Assembly: GCF_023091865.1 (NCBI RefSeq) | Contig: NZ_JAHXDI010000001.1 | Coordinates: forward strand, 434,001-498,000 | DNA from: Chromohalobacter moromii | GTDB taxonomy: Bacteria; Pseudomonadota; Gammaproteobacteria; Pseudomonadales; Halomonadaceae | Direction of reading: 5' to 3' | Length of the DNA: 64,000 bases | In this document: positions 20,266 to 29,033 of the stretch, piece after piece | Layout of the letters: the number at the start of each line of letters is the position of its first letter | How positions within the stretch are numbered: the stretch's first letter is position 1 | The notes under the pieces: model-generated | Databases searched by the model: none | The model's input: the letters and a program-made list of their open reading frames with translations, nothing else | What the model was told of the DNA's origin: nothing | Made by a program: the position numbers and the translations under genes

Positions 20266-21267
20266 ATGACGCTGCGTATTGCAATCAATGGGTTTGGGCG
20301 TATCGGTCGTAACGTCCTGCGGGCTCTCTACGAAAACGGTTATCGCGACCGCGTCGAGGTTGTGGCCATCAACGATCTGGGCGACCCATCGCTCAATGCC
20401 CATCTACTCAAGCATGATAGCGTGCATGGACACTTCATGTTCGAGGTAGGGCACGACGACGAGTCGCTGAACGTCGATGGCGACCGCATTCGCATATTAT
20501 CCGAGCGTGATCCGGCCGCTTTGCCTTGGACATCGCTGAATGTCGATCTGGTCATGGAGTGCACGGGGCTCTTCACCAAGCGTGACGCCGCCGCCAAGCA
20601 CCTCGAGGCTGGTGCCGAGCGTGTATTGATCTCCGCGCCCAGCGGCGATGCCGATGCCATGGTGGTGTTCGGTGTCAACGAGGACGTGTTGACCAGTGAG
20701 CATCGTGTGGTTTCCAACGCCTCTTGCACCACCAATTGCCTGGCGCCGGTCGCCAAGGCGCTCAACGATGCGGTGGGCATCGAAAATGGCTTGATGACGA
20801 CGGTGCATGCTTACACCAACGACCAGAATCTGTCCGATGTCTACCACAAGGATCCCTACCGGGCGCGTAGTGCGACCCAGTCGATGATTCCTACCAAGAC
20901 GGGCGCTGCGGCGGCCGTGGGACGAGTGTTGCCCGAGCTCGAAGGCAAGTTCGATGGTTTGGCGGTCCGCGTGCCGGTCATCAATGTGTCGCTGGTCGAT
21001 CTGACCTTTACTGCCGGCCGTGAAACCACTCAGGAAGAAATCAACGCCATCGTCGAGAAGGCGGCCGAGACGTCTCCTGTGCTGGCCTCTAATGCTCAGC
21101 CACTGGTGTCGATCGATTTCAACCACGATGCGAACTCATCCACCTTCGATGCCAACCACACGCGCGTCAATGGCCGCCTCGTCAAGGTGATGGCGTGGTA
21201 CGACAACGAATGGGGTTTCTCCAACCGTATGCTGGATACGGCACTGGCAATGCACGCGGCCAAGTAA
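20266..21267 (+). CDS. gap: Glyceraldehyde-3-phosphate dehydrogenase, type I
   Basis: It oxidises glyceraldehyde 3-phosphate, the triose released by the Entner-Doudoroff aldolase, to 1,3-bisphosphoglycerate. The 333-residue product has [14 protein letters not shown] (dinucleotide-binding), AINDLGD, the active site [20 protein letters not shown], and [12 protein letters not shown]. It resembles the Pseudomonas gapA that sits opposite edd more than E. coli GapA. NAD versus NADP preference is not determined; the Asp after the second strand (ND) favours NAD. AGGAGG precedes the ATG. Confidence 0.95.
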   Translation: MTLRIAINGFGRIGRNVLRALYENGYRDRVEVVAINDLGDPSLNAHLLKHDSVHGHFMFEVGHDDESLNVDGDRIRILSERDPAALPWTSLNVDLVMECTGLFTKRDAAAKHLEAGAERVLISAPSGDADAMVVFGVNEDVLTSEHRVVSNASCTTNCLAPVAKALNDAVGIENGLMTTVHAYTNDQNLSDVYHKDPYRARSATQSMIPTKTGAAAAVGRVLPELEGKFDGLAVRVPVINVSLVDLTFTAGRETTQEEINAIVEKAAETSPVLASNAQPLVSIDFNHDANSSTFDANHTRVNGRLVKVMAWYDNEWGFSNRMLDTALAMHAAK

Positions 21268-21396
21268 GGCCATCGTCGGTGACGTAACCACACCGTGTGG
21301 GAGCGTCCGGACATGCGTCTCGCGCACTCACGGCTCCGCTCGATCGTTGTCCGTTCGCTCTCGCTTCCCATCGAGTGCGTCAGTACTCGGGAAATC

Positions 21397-21419
21397 AGGC
21401 GCCTCAGGGCGCCTTTTTT
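21397..21419 (+). terminator. Intrinsic terminator after gap
   Basis: AGGCGCC (21397-21403), loop TCAG, GGCGCCT (21408-21414), then a run of six T. It lies about 130 bases after the gap stop codon. Confidence 0.85.
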
Positions 21420-21649
21420 CTGCCGGAGGCATTCAAGATTCGATACCCCTCGGCCGATGTTCCAAAGTAAGGCAGCACCGCATTGCCACTGGCATGTTGC
21501 AACTTTCGTGACGATGCCTAAGTTCCTAACCTGTAGAGAATGACGAAAGTGCCATAATGAGTCCATCATCACGTCATGGTCGGGTTTATCCCCTTCCTGT
21601 GATAGACTGCAAAAGGCATGCATCATTTCTCATCAACGGAACGGGCATC
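21420..21649. other. Gene-free spacer with an 8-bp inverted repeat
   Basis: Together with the gap 3' end, this forms a 382-base stretch (21268-21649) without a gene. The only structure I see is ACTTTCGT (21502-21509) with its exact complement ACGAAAGT (21543-21550), separated by 33 bases. It sits upstream of the 95-residue hypothetical gene. No clear promoter stands out; CATAAT and TAGACT occur without good -35 partners. Confidence 0.4.
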
Positions 21650-21937
21650 ATGCGCGATTTTGTGCAACAGGCTCATCGGCTAGTCGGTGTCATGCTGCGC
21701 GACGGACACCGCAATCGCCAAGGAAAGATCACCGGTGTCGATCAATCGCGCGACACGCCTGCCGTCTACGTCGCTTGGTCGGGACAGTCCCGTTGCGAGC
21801 GTGTGGCGCTGAGCATTGAAGAGCTGCGCACCCTGGTGTCGGCCTATCTCGAAACGCATGATCGCCGACCCGTTGAGCAAGCCGAGCCGGAAGCTTCACA
21901 GGTCTCGCCGCCGCAACGGCGCACCGGGGTGCGGTAG
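21650..21937 (+). CDS. Hypothetical protein, 95 residues
   Basis: I do not recognise this protein. It has no signal peptide or membrane helix. The first half reads like a small beta domain (GVMLRDGHRNRQGKITGVD, then AVYVAWSG), followed by an amphipathic helix (LSIEELRTLVSAYLETHD) and a polar, proline-rich tail. ATG 21650 is chosen over an earlier start at 21557; the ribosome site is weak (ACGGAACGG). It is 75 bases upstream of a diguanylate cyclase on the same strand and may be co-transcribed. The codon pattern looks like the neighbouring genes, which supports a real gene. Confidence 0.6.
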   Translation: MRDFVQQAHRLVGVMLRDGHRNRQGKITGVDQSRDTPAVYVAWSGQSRCERVALSIEELRTLVSAYLETHDRRPVEQAEPEASQVSPPQRRTGVR

Positions 21938-22012
21938 CCCGCTTGTGCCTTCGCCGAGTCAGCGGTCGTGTGAATTCGTCACGAAGCCTGTGAAGTGGGG
22001 CGATGATTCATT

Positions 22013-23329
22013 ATGGACATACCGGCCGCGAAGGGGTTCTCCACGCTTCCCAGCGATTGCGATGCATTGCTGGAGGGCTCTCCCGCCATCCTATATGCGA
22101 CCGGCCCCGGCTGGTGGCGTAACGATCTGCACTACGTTAGCTATAATCTCGCGACGCTGATCGGCGCCACGCGGGCGCAACTTCAGTCTACTCCTGCTTT
22201 GTGGCTCGAGCATGTCCGCGATGCTGAGGACGTCGAGGCACGTCTGTTCGCGGGGCTGGCGGCGGGCGAGTCGCGTCTTCGCCTGTATTATCGCATTGCA
22301 TGCGCCGAGGGGCATGTTCGGTACATGCAAGATGATATAGCAGTGCAGCGTGACGCCACGGGCGATGTGATCGAGTTGGTGGGTTCCTTAGCCGACATCA
22401 GCGAGACGCAGGTGGCGCTTACCCGTCTTGAGGGATTGGCCGACAGCGAGCGCCGCTATCGCTTTATCGTCGAAAATGTCAGCGATGCCATCCTGTTGAT
22501 GGACGCCGATGGGGAGTGCCGTTTCGCGTCGCCGTCGATTCGCGGCCTGCTCGGGCATCGTCCCGAAGCTTTGCACGATCGCGGACTGTTGGAGCTGTTG
22601 CCGCCGGACGACGCGCCGCGCGTGCAGCGCCTGATTCACGATGCCTCGCGTCATGGCGAACCATTGCGCATGGAACTGCGCATGCGGCATCGACTAGGTC
22701 ATTATGTGTGGCTGGAGACTTGTTGTTCGCCCTATTTGAACCCTGCCAGCGAACGCTACGAATGGATCCTGGCGGTGGCCCGCGATATTACCGACCGCAA
22801 GCATCGCGAGCATCGTCTACATGAGCTTTCGACAACTGATAGTCTCACCGGAGCGCTCAATCGTGGTGCCTACTTGAGTTGCTTGCGTAGTGGCTTGGAG
22901 GCCGCCGATCATGTGTTCCAGCGTGTGTCTCTGATGATTTTCGATATCGACCATTTCAAGACGATCAACGACACTTGGGGGCATGCGGCCGGCGATCTGG
23001 TGTTGGCTTGCGTGGGCGAGATATGCCGTACTGCGTTACGCGATCATGATGTGTTCGGGCGCATCGGTGGGGAAGAATTCTCGTTGATGCTGGCCGGCCA
23101 GTCACTGAACGACGCGGCGTTGCTGGCCGAGCGGCTGCGCAAGAAATTCGAAAGCGTTCGGGTCGAATTTCATGGTGAATGGCTGAGTTTTTCAGTCAGT
23201 TTCGGCGTAGCGGAACGCCAATCTCACGAGGGGGTGGAGTCGCTGCTGCATCGCGCTGACATGGGGCTCTATGCCGCCAAGCACAATGGCCGCAACCGCG
23301 TGCACCAGGCGCCACCACAACCCGTATGA
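22013..23329 (+). CDS. PAS-domain diguanylate cyclase (GGDEF)
   Basis: A 438-residue soluble signalling protein predicted to make cyclic di-GMP. Two PAS-like sensor segments come first: one at about residues 20-125 and one at about 145-270 (RYRFIVENVSDAILLMDADG, AVARDITDRKHRE). A GGDEF domain follows from about residue 275. The active-site motif is GGEEF (residues 352-356), with an inhibitory-site RxxD (RDHD) exactly five residues before it, so product feedback is expected. No EAL domain or membrane helix is seen. The signal sensed is unknown. Confidence 0.92.
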   Translation: MDIPAAKGFSTLPSDCDALLEGSPAILYATGPGWWRNDLHYVSYNLATLIGATRAQLQSTPALWLEHVRDAEDVEARLFAGLAAGESRLRLYYRIACAEGHVRYMQDDIAVQRDATGDVIELVGSLADISETQVALTRLEGLADSERRYRFIVENVSDAILLMDADGECRFASPSIRGLLGHRPEALHDRGLLELLPPDDAPRVQRLIHDASRHGEPLRMELRMRHRLGHYVWLETCCSPYLNPASERYEWILAVARDITDRKHREHRLHELSTTDSLTGALNRGAYLSCLRSGLEAADHVFQRVSLMIFDIDHFKTINDTWGHAAGDLVLACVGEICRTALRDHDVFGRIGGEEFSLMLAGQSLNDAALLAERLRKKFESVRVEFHGEWLSFSVSFGVAERQSHEGVESLLHRADMGLYAAKHNGRNRVHQAPPQPV

Positions 23330-23405
23330 ACAGGTGATGACCTGACATTCGTTGCCACATCGCCGCGCATTAGCCGGACACGACGTAAGAATCAAGGAGA
23401 AGAAC

Positions 23406-24212
23406 ATGATGCGACTTCTACTGGCCTGTTTGCTAAGCATGCTGAGCCTGGGCGCCTGGGCGGAGACCGTGGAGGGCCCGAAGGTCGTTGGTGAGACGTT
23501 CGAATATTCCACTGGCGGAGAAACGTATCAGGGGTACCTGGCACGCAACGTCAATGACGAGGAGCCGCGCCCCGCGGTGTTGTTGGTGCACGAATGGTGG
23601 GGTCTCAACGATTACGCGAAGTCACGCGCCGATCAACTGGCGGCGCTGGGATTCGTCGCCTTGGCGGTCGATATGTACGGTCAAGGCAAGACTGCCGCGC
23701 ATCCCGACGATGCGCAGGCGTTTTCCAAGCGTGTCATGAGTGACTGGCCTACGGCGCGTGCGAGCCTCGAGGCGGCCATGACCAAGCTGCGAGAGCAGCC
23801 CTACGTCCGTGGCGATCGTATGGCGGCGTTGGGATATTGCTTCGGTGGCGGCGTGGTGATGAACATGGCGTTGGCGGGCATGCCCATTGAGGCAGCGATC
23901 AGTTTCCATGGCAGCCCTACTCAAGCGGTCTCCGACCCGCAGCCCTTCGATGGCATCGTGCAGATTCACAATGGCGAAGCCGATGGCCTTGTCGAATCGG
24001 ATGCGCTGGAGTCGATGGCACAGACGCTAAGCGATCAGGGCGCTGAGGTGCGCGTGGTGCAGTATCCGGGCGCCAAGCATGGTTTCAGCAATCCGGGATC
24101 CGATGCCAAGGCTGACGAGTTCGATCTGCCCTTGGGTTATGATGCCGCCGCCGACGCGGCCTCTTGGCAATCGGCCCTGGTGGCACTGGATCGTGCTCTC
24201 AACCAAGACTGA
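23406..24212 (+). CDS. Dienelactone hydrolase family protein, exported
   Basis: A 268-residue alpha/beta hydrolase of the dienelactone hydrolase family with a signal peptide (MMRLLLACLLSMLSLGAWA), so it is probably periplasmic. The nucleophile is Cys in ALGYCFGGGVV. His is in AKHGFSNP, and the acidic residue lies near HNGEADGLV. VLLVHEWWGLNDY is the family oxyanion region. Its substrate is unknown; export separates it from true chlorocatechol-pathway enzymes. Start at 23406 has AAGGAG upstream. It converges with pncB. Confidence 0.88.
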   Translation: MMRLLLACLLSMLSLGAWAETVEGPKVVGETFEYSTGGETYQGYLARNVNDEEPRPAVLLVHEWWGLNDYAKSRADQLAALGFVALAVDMYGQGKTAAHPDDAQAFSKRVMSDWPTARASLEAAMTKLREQPYVRGDRMAALGYCFGGGVVMNMALAGMPIEAAISFHGSPTQAVSDPQPFDGIVQIHNGEADGLVESDALESMAQTLSDQGAEVRVVQYPGAKHGFSNPGSDAKADEFDLPLGYDAAADAASWQSALVALDRALNQD

Positions 24213-24264
24213 CATACAATCCAGCGGCGCCATGCCGTGCCGCTAGATTGCTGCCGGGCGTGAA

Positions 24265-25437
24265 TCAGGCGCGCCGAGAGAGTGCCAGAACGCGCTTGGC
24301 GAGTTCGATCATGTCGGCGTCGCCGGTGTTTTTGTCGGGGACGTCGGAAAGCTTGATCACCGGGATCCAGTGCTGCCCCTCTGGGCGCGCCTCGGTCATC
24401 TTGATGACCATGTTCATGGGCGTAACGCCGACATCGTTGGTGAAGTTGGTACCGATACCGAACGCGGTGGTAATGCGCCCACGACAGAAATTGTCGATAC
24501 GCTCCACGCGCTCGGGGGTCAAGGCATCGGAGAAGATGATGGTCTTAGTGCGTGGGTCGATGCCCATGCGCTCGTAATGCGCGATGGTGGCGGCCGCGAA
24601 GTCAAGTGGGTCGCCGCTATCGTGACGCACGCCATCGAAGAGCTTGGCGAACTTCTTGTCGAAGCTGTCGAAGAAGGTGGCTGAGGTGAAGGTGTCGGTA
24701 AGCGCGATGCCCAGGTCACCGCGATAGACATCTACCCAATGCTCCAAGGCCAGGCTATTGGCCATCTTGAAGCCGAAGCGCGCACCGTGAAACATGAACC
24801 ATTCGTGGGCATGCGTACCGATCGGTTTGACGCCATGTCGCATGGCTAGATGAACGTTGCTCGAACCGGAAAAGGTACCGCTTCCGTGATGGCATAGCGA
24901 AGCCACGACGCGATCATGGACATCATAAGAGTAGCGCCGACGGGTGCCGAACTCGGCGATCTTGAGGCCCATGCGCTTGTAGTGTTCGATCTTGTCGCGG
25001 GTGCGAGTATCGATGAGCGCATCCGAATCGCGCTGACCGTCGCCCATTTGATACCAGATTTCGCTGATCAGCGCCATCAGCGGCACTTCCCAGAGAATGG
25101 TGCGATACCAGAGCCCCTCGATGCGCAACGTGAAGTGTCCGCCCTGCTGTACGATTTCGACTTCCTCGGGGTTGTAATGGAACCCCGACAGGAAGTCGAG
25201 ATAAGTCGGGTCGAGATAAGGGCAGGTGCGTTCCAGGTAACGCTTTTCCTCGAGGGTCAGCGACAGGTTCGCCATGGCGTCCACTGCCTCGCGTAGCCGC
25301 TCGGCAAAGCCAGGGGGGAAGGTATGGTCACCCCGGTTGATAAATGCATAGCGAGCTCGCGCATAAGGAAAGCGCTTGATGACCGCGCTTTGCATGGTGA
25401 ACTTGTAAAAGTCGTTGTCGAGGAGCGAATCCAGCAT
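24265..25437 (-). CDS. pncB: Nicotinate phosphoribosyltransferase
   Basis: PncB joins nicotinate to PRPP, driven by ATP, in NAD salvage. The 390-residue product begins LLDNDFYKFTMQSAVI, a family signature. The His that is phosphorylated during catalysis lies in PIGTHAHEWFMFHGA. RHDSGDPLDFA is the phosphoribosyl-binding region, and IGTNFTNDVG is near the C-terminus. The length matches the E. coli enzyme (400). It stands alone, convergent with the dienelactone hydrolase gene. Confidence 0.95.
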   Translation of the reverse strand: MLDSLLDNDFYKFTMQSAVIKRFPYARARYAFINRGDHTFPPGFAERLREAVDAMANLSLTLEEKRYLERTCPYLDPTYLDFLSGFHYNPEEVEIVQQGGHFTLRIEGLWYRTILWEVPLMALISEIWYQMGDGQRDSDALIDTRTRDKIEHYKRMGLKIAEFGTRRRYSYDVHDRVVASLCHHGSGTFSGSSNVHLAMRHGVKPIGTHAHEWFMFHGARFGFKMANSLALEHWVDVYRGDLGIALTDTFTSATFFDSFDKKFAKLFDGVRHDSGDPLDFAAATIAHYERMGIDPRTKTIIFSDALTPERVERIDNFCRGRITTAFGIGTNFTNDVGVTPMNMVIKMTEARPEGQHWIPVIKLSDVPDKNTGDADMIELAKRVLALSRRA

Positions 25438-25539
25438 CGTGCATCCTATACGGCGAGGTTCCGAAACGGGGACGCCAGCTTAGCGCAGCTATACGATAGG
25501 CACCACTGCCACCGGGCTGTGCGTCGGCTGGTAAAGTGC

Positions 25540-25836
25540 TTACATGAAGGCCATGACACCGAACATGGTGATCATGAAGCCGCCGAACAATAACAAGCCC
25601 GCGATCGACAGCAGGAGTAGCAGATAACCGAGGATGAGTGCCGCCAGTGCCCAGGCGTCGCCTTGTTCGCCTGTGCGACGGATCTGTCGGCGTGCCAGGT
25701 GGCCGCAGACGACGCCGCCCAGCGCGCTAGGCAGCACGAAAATGCCCAGCACACTGAGTGCAAAAGCGACGGCGGCCATTGTGTTGAGCTGCGGCGTTGG
25801 TGGTGGTGTGGATGGCGCGGGCGTGACGCGGGGCAT
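25540..25836 (-). CDS. Small DUF4190-type membrane protein
   Basis: A 98-residue protein with a proline/threonine-rich N-terminus (about residues 1-18) and two hydrophobic helices (about 22-45 and 63-95). Between them is GGVVCGHLARRQIRRTGEQGD, split here as GGVVCGHLARRQIRR and TGEQGD. This helix-GxHLA-helix layout is that of DUF4190 proteins, whose function is unknown. GGAG lies before the ATG at 25836. It is divergent from an N-acyltransferase-like gene. Confidence 0.7.
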   Translation of the reverse strand: MPRVTPAPSTPPPTPQLNTMAAVAFALSVLGIFVLPSALGGVVCGHLARRQIRRTGEQGDAWALAALILGYLLLLLSIAGLLLFGGFMITMFGVMAFM

Positions 25837-25913
25837 CGCTTGCTCCAGAAATGGGTTGGCCTCACCCTAGCATGAGCCGTGATATTCGGGAATCCGCTTC
25901 GGGAGGCGTAGCG

Positions 25914-27056
25914 ATGAGCTTGACGGTACGGGAGCTGACGCGTGTTGCCGATGTCCCGCTCGAAACATGGAATGCGTTGGCAGGCAGGAGTTATCCCTTC
26001 CTGCGGCACGAATTCCTGGATGCCCTGGAAAGCACCGGCTGTGTGGACGCCGAGAGTGGCTGGGTGCCGCGCCACTTTTCGCTGTGGCAGGGCGAGCGCC
26101 TGGTGGGCGTGCTGCCGCACTATCTCAAGACGCATTCCTTTGGCGAGTACGTCTTCGACTGGAGCTGGGCTGACGCTTGGGAGCGTGCCGGTGGACGGTA
26201 TTATCCCAAGCAGTTGAGCGCCATTCCCTTCACTCCTGCCGTCGGGCCGCGCCTGGCCGTGGCGTCCGACATCTCGTCCGCCCAGGCCATACAGACGGTA
26301 GCGGCTTTTCTTGAGGCGCGGGGCGACGACTTGTCGAGTTGGCATTTGTTGTTTGCCGGTGAGCGCGAAGTGGTGCAATGGCAAGCGCAGTGGCCGGCCT
26401 TGCTGCGGCGTGAGGCGGTGCGTTTCGAATGGCGCGATGCCGACTACGGTGATTTCGAGGGCTTTCTGGCGTCAATGGTAGGGAAGCGGCGCAAGGAGAT
26501 TCGCCGTGAACGTCGCAAGGTCGCCGAACAAGGGCTGAGCCTGCGTCGACTGAGCGGAGACGACATCGATGCTGCGGCGTTGGCTCACTTTTATCGCTGC
26601 TATCGTATTACCTATCTCGAACGTGGGCAGATGCCCTACCTCAGCGAAGCATTCTTCACACGATTGCGCGCGACGATGAGTGAGGCGCTGATGTTGGTGC
26701 AGGTGCGCCAGGGCGATACGCCAGTCGCCGCGGCGCTCTATCTGAGAGGCGGTGATACGTTATATGGACGCTACTGGGGCAGTGAAATCGTTGCCGACTG
26801 CCTACACTTCGAAGCATGTTATTACCAAGGCATCGAATACTGCCTGGAACAGGGCTTGCAACGCTTCGATCCCGGTACTCAGGGAGAGCACAAGTTGCTT
26901 CGTGGCTTCTCACCTGAGCTAAGCACTTCGCTGCATTACTTGCCGCATATGGGATTTCGGGAGGCGGTCGCGCGGTTCTGCGTCGAGGAGCGCCAAGCCA
27001 TGGGCCACTATCGCTTGGCATGCCGCGAACGCTTACCGTTTCGTCCCGTACAGTGA
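25914..27056 (+). CDS. GNAT/FemAB-like N-acyltransferase (COG3146-type)
   Basis: A 380-residue protein of the uncharacterised peptidogalycan-like or GNAT-fold family often annotated COG3146. Marks are FLRHEFLDALESTGC, VGVLPHYLKTHSFGEYVFDWSWADA, KRRKEIRRERRKV, TYLERGQMPYLSEAFF, and the C-terminal CYYQGIEYCLEQGLQRFDPG with GEHKLLRGF. The acceptor is unknown. ATG 25914 has GGGAGG upstream; the open frame starts earlier at 25851 without a ribosome site. It lies 68 bases upstream of the KefB/C-like gene on the same strand. Confidence 0.78.
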   Translation: MSLTVRELTRVADVPLETWNALAGRSYPFLRHEFLDALESTGCVDAESGWVPRHFSLWQGERLVGVLPHYLKTHSFGEYVFDWSWADAWERAGGRYYPKQLSAIPFTPAVGPRLAVASDISSAQAIQTVAAFLEARGDDLSSWHLLFAGEREVVQWQAQWPALLRREAVRFEWRDADYGDFEGFLASMVGKRRKEIRRERRKVAEQGLSLRRLSGDDIDAAALAHFYRCYRITYLERGQMPYLSEAFFTRLRATMSEALMLVQVRQGDTPVAAALYLRGGDTLYGRYWGSEIVADCLHFEACYYQGIEYCLEQGLQRFDPGTQGEHKLLRGFSPELSTSLHYLPHMGFREAVARFCVEERQAMGHYRLACRERLPFRPVQ

Positions 27057-27124
27057 GCAGACGCCATCGCAGGGAAGCGTGCCGTGGCGCGGCCATGGAA
27101 GGATCACATGAGGAAGTCTAGCGC

Positions 27125-28954
27125 ATGAATTTTTTCTATGAAGCAGCGGTGCTGCTAGGCGCGGTCATCATCGCCGTACCGCTGTTTCAACGTCTGGGAT
27201 TGGGCTCGATACTGGGCTACCTCGCGGTGGGGTTGCTGCTAGGGCCGTCTGTGCTCGGCTTTATCGCCGAACCTGAGGAAGTACTACATTTCTCGGAGTT
27301 CGGCGTGGTGATGTTGTTGTTCCTCATCGGCCTTGAAATGCAGCCCTCGCGTTTGTGGAGCATGCGCAAGCAATTGTTCGGGCTGGGGCTTCTGCAACTG
27401 CTGGGATGTGGCGTTTTGTTGACGCCCATCGGCCTGGCATTGGGGCTGACATGGGAGCTCTCGGTGCTGCTGGGGCTGATCCTGGCGCTGTCTTCCACGG
27501 CGTTCGCTCTGCAGCTTCTCAATGAGCAGCATCGCCTGGCGACGCCTCACGGCCAGACGGCGTTCTCCATCCTGCTCTTCCAGGACCTGGCGGTCATCCC
27601 GTTACTCGCCTTGTTGCCATTATTTGCGGGCGACCTTAGTGGCCACGGTAGTGCGGTGTGGCTCGATATCGGCAAGGCCGTGGGCATGGTGCTGGCGGCG
27701 ATCGTTTTCGGACGCTTGATTTTCCCGCGTGTACTGGCGCTCATCGCGCGCAGCGGTGTGCATGAGGTGTTCACCGCTGCGGCGTTGTTCATGGTGCTGA
27801 CCATGGCCCTGGTCATGGAGTGGGCGGGCTTGTCCATGGCGCTGGGGGCATTCCTCGGTGGCGTCATGCTGGCGGATACGGTTTATCGGCACGAGCTGGA
27901 AGCCAACATAGAGCCCTTCAAGGGCATCTTGCTGGGGCTGTTCTTCATCGCCGTGGGCATGTCGGTCGACCTGGCGCTTGTCTTCGACAACGTATGGTGG
28001 GTGCTGGGCATCACCTTGGGGCTACTGGTGGCCAAGCTGGTCGTCATTACGTTGGTGGGCATGGTAGCGCGCTTGCCGCGTCAGGAGATCCCGCGCTTGG
28101 CGACGGTGATCGCTCAGGGCGGTGAATTCGATTTCGTGCTGCTCAGCGCGGCGGTCAGCGCGGGGGTTTTCGATCAACGTATCGCCAGTCTGTGTATTGC
28201 AGCAGTGACCTTGAGCATGTCGCTCACGCCGTTTCTTTATCGTGGCGGTAATCGGCTCGCCTCTCAGATGGGGGAGAGCCGCCCCTATGATAAGGACTTC
28301 GGCGACGAGACACCGCCGGTGCTGATCGCGGGGCTGGGGCGCTTTGGTCAGATGGTGGCGCGCGTGCTCAAGCTACAGGGCATCAACTTTACTGCACTTG
28401 ATCCCAATATCACCCAAGTGGAGTTCATTCGCCGCTTTGGCTCGCGCATCTATTATGCCGACGCCGCGCGTCTCGATGTCTTGCGCTCGGCGGGCCTCGC
28501 CCAAGCCAAGGTGTTGGTGATCGCCGTCGACGACGAGGAAGCGGCACTGGTCATCGCGAGGATGGTGCGCAACCACTACCCACAGATCAAAATCTTCGCC
28601 CGTGCGCGTAATCGTCATCATACCTGGAAGTTGATGGAGATCGGCGTCGAGACCGTTGTACGCGAGACGTTCGCCTCGAGCATGGAGATGAGTGTGGAGG
28701 TGCTCAAGGGCCTTGGCTATCCCGCTTCCAATGCACTCGAGGCCGTGCGTACCTTCCGCGACTTCGATAATCAATTGCTGGCATCGTCCTACGCGCACCG
28801 CCATGATCTGGAGACCTTGAGAAAGACCGAGCATGAAGCCATTGCTGAATTTCAGGCGCTTTTTCAGCAAGAGTTGAAGCAGCGACGAGGCAAGGAAACG
28901 GATGCCGCGCCGCCATCGGGGACGGCAAGCACGTCCGTGCCGGAAGATCGCTGA
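27125..28954 (+). CDS. Monovalent cation:proton antiporter, KefB/KefC type (CPA2)
   Basis: A 609-residue inner-membrane K+/H+ antiporter of the CPA2 family. About 12 helices fill residues 1-375, with LLFLIGLEMQPSRLW and LLFQDLAVIPLLALLP typical of Kef proteins. A cytosolic RCK domain follows (VLIAGLGRFGQMVARVL from about 400), then a charged C-terminal tail. In E. coli, Kef systems are held shut by glutathione and opened by glutathione adducts, acidifying the cell against electrophiles such as methylglyoxal. No KefF/KefG ancillary subunit gene is adjacent. KefB or KefC cannot be decided. Confidence 0.9.
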   Translation: MNFFYEAAVLLGAVIIAVPLFQRLGLGSILGYLAVGLLLGPSVLGFIAEPEEVLHFSEFGVVMLLFLIGLEMQPSRLWSMRKQLFGLGLLQLLGCGVLLTPIGLALGLTWELSVLLGLILALSSTAFALQLLNEQHRLATPHGQTAFSILLFQDLAVIPLLALLPLFAGDLSGHGSAVWLDIGKAVGMVLAAIVFGRLIFPRVLALIARSGVHEVFTAAALFMVLTMALVMEWAGLSMALGAFLGGVMLADTVYRHELEANIEPFKGILLGLFFIAVGMSVDLALVFDNVWWVLGITLGLLVAKLVVITLVGMVARLPRQEIPRLATVIAQGGEFDFVLLSAAVSAGVFDQRIASLCIAAVTLSMSLTPFLYRGGNRLASQMGESRPYDKDFGDETPPVLIAGLGRFGQMVARVLKLQGINFTALDPNITQVEFIRRFGSRIYYADAARLDVLRSAGLAQAKVLVIAVDDEEAALVIARMVRNHYPQIKIFARARNRHHTWKLMEIGVETVVRETFASSMEMSVEVLKGLGYPASNALEAVRTFRDFDNQLLASSYAHRHDLETLRKTEHEAIAEFQALFQQELKQRRGKETDAAPPSGTASTSVPEDR

Positions 28955-29033
28955 ACACGTTTTGCGTTGTGCACTGCGGAGAGGGGCAGGGCGTTCGTGG
29001 CGCAAGGTGGGAAGCAGTTAACGGGAGGTCGAT

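Noticed and set aside
24223-24244. Possible terminator hairpin AGCGGC/GCCGCT between dienelactone hydrolase and pncB genes
   Set aside because: The stem is only six base pairs and no T-run follows on either strand.
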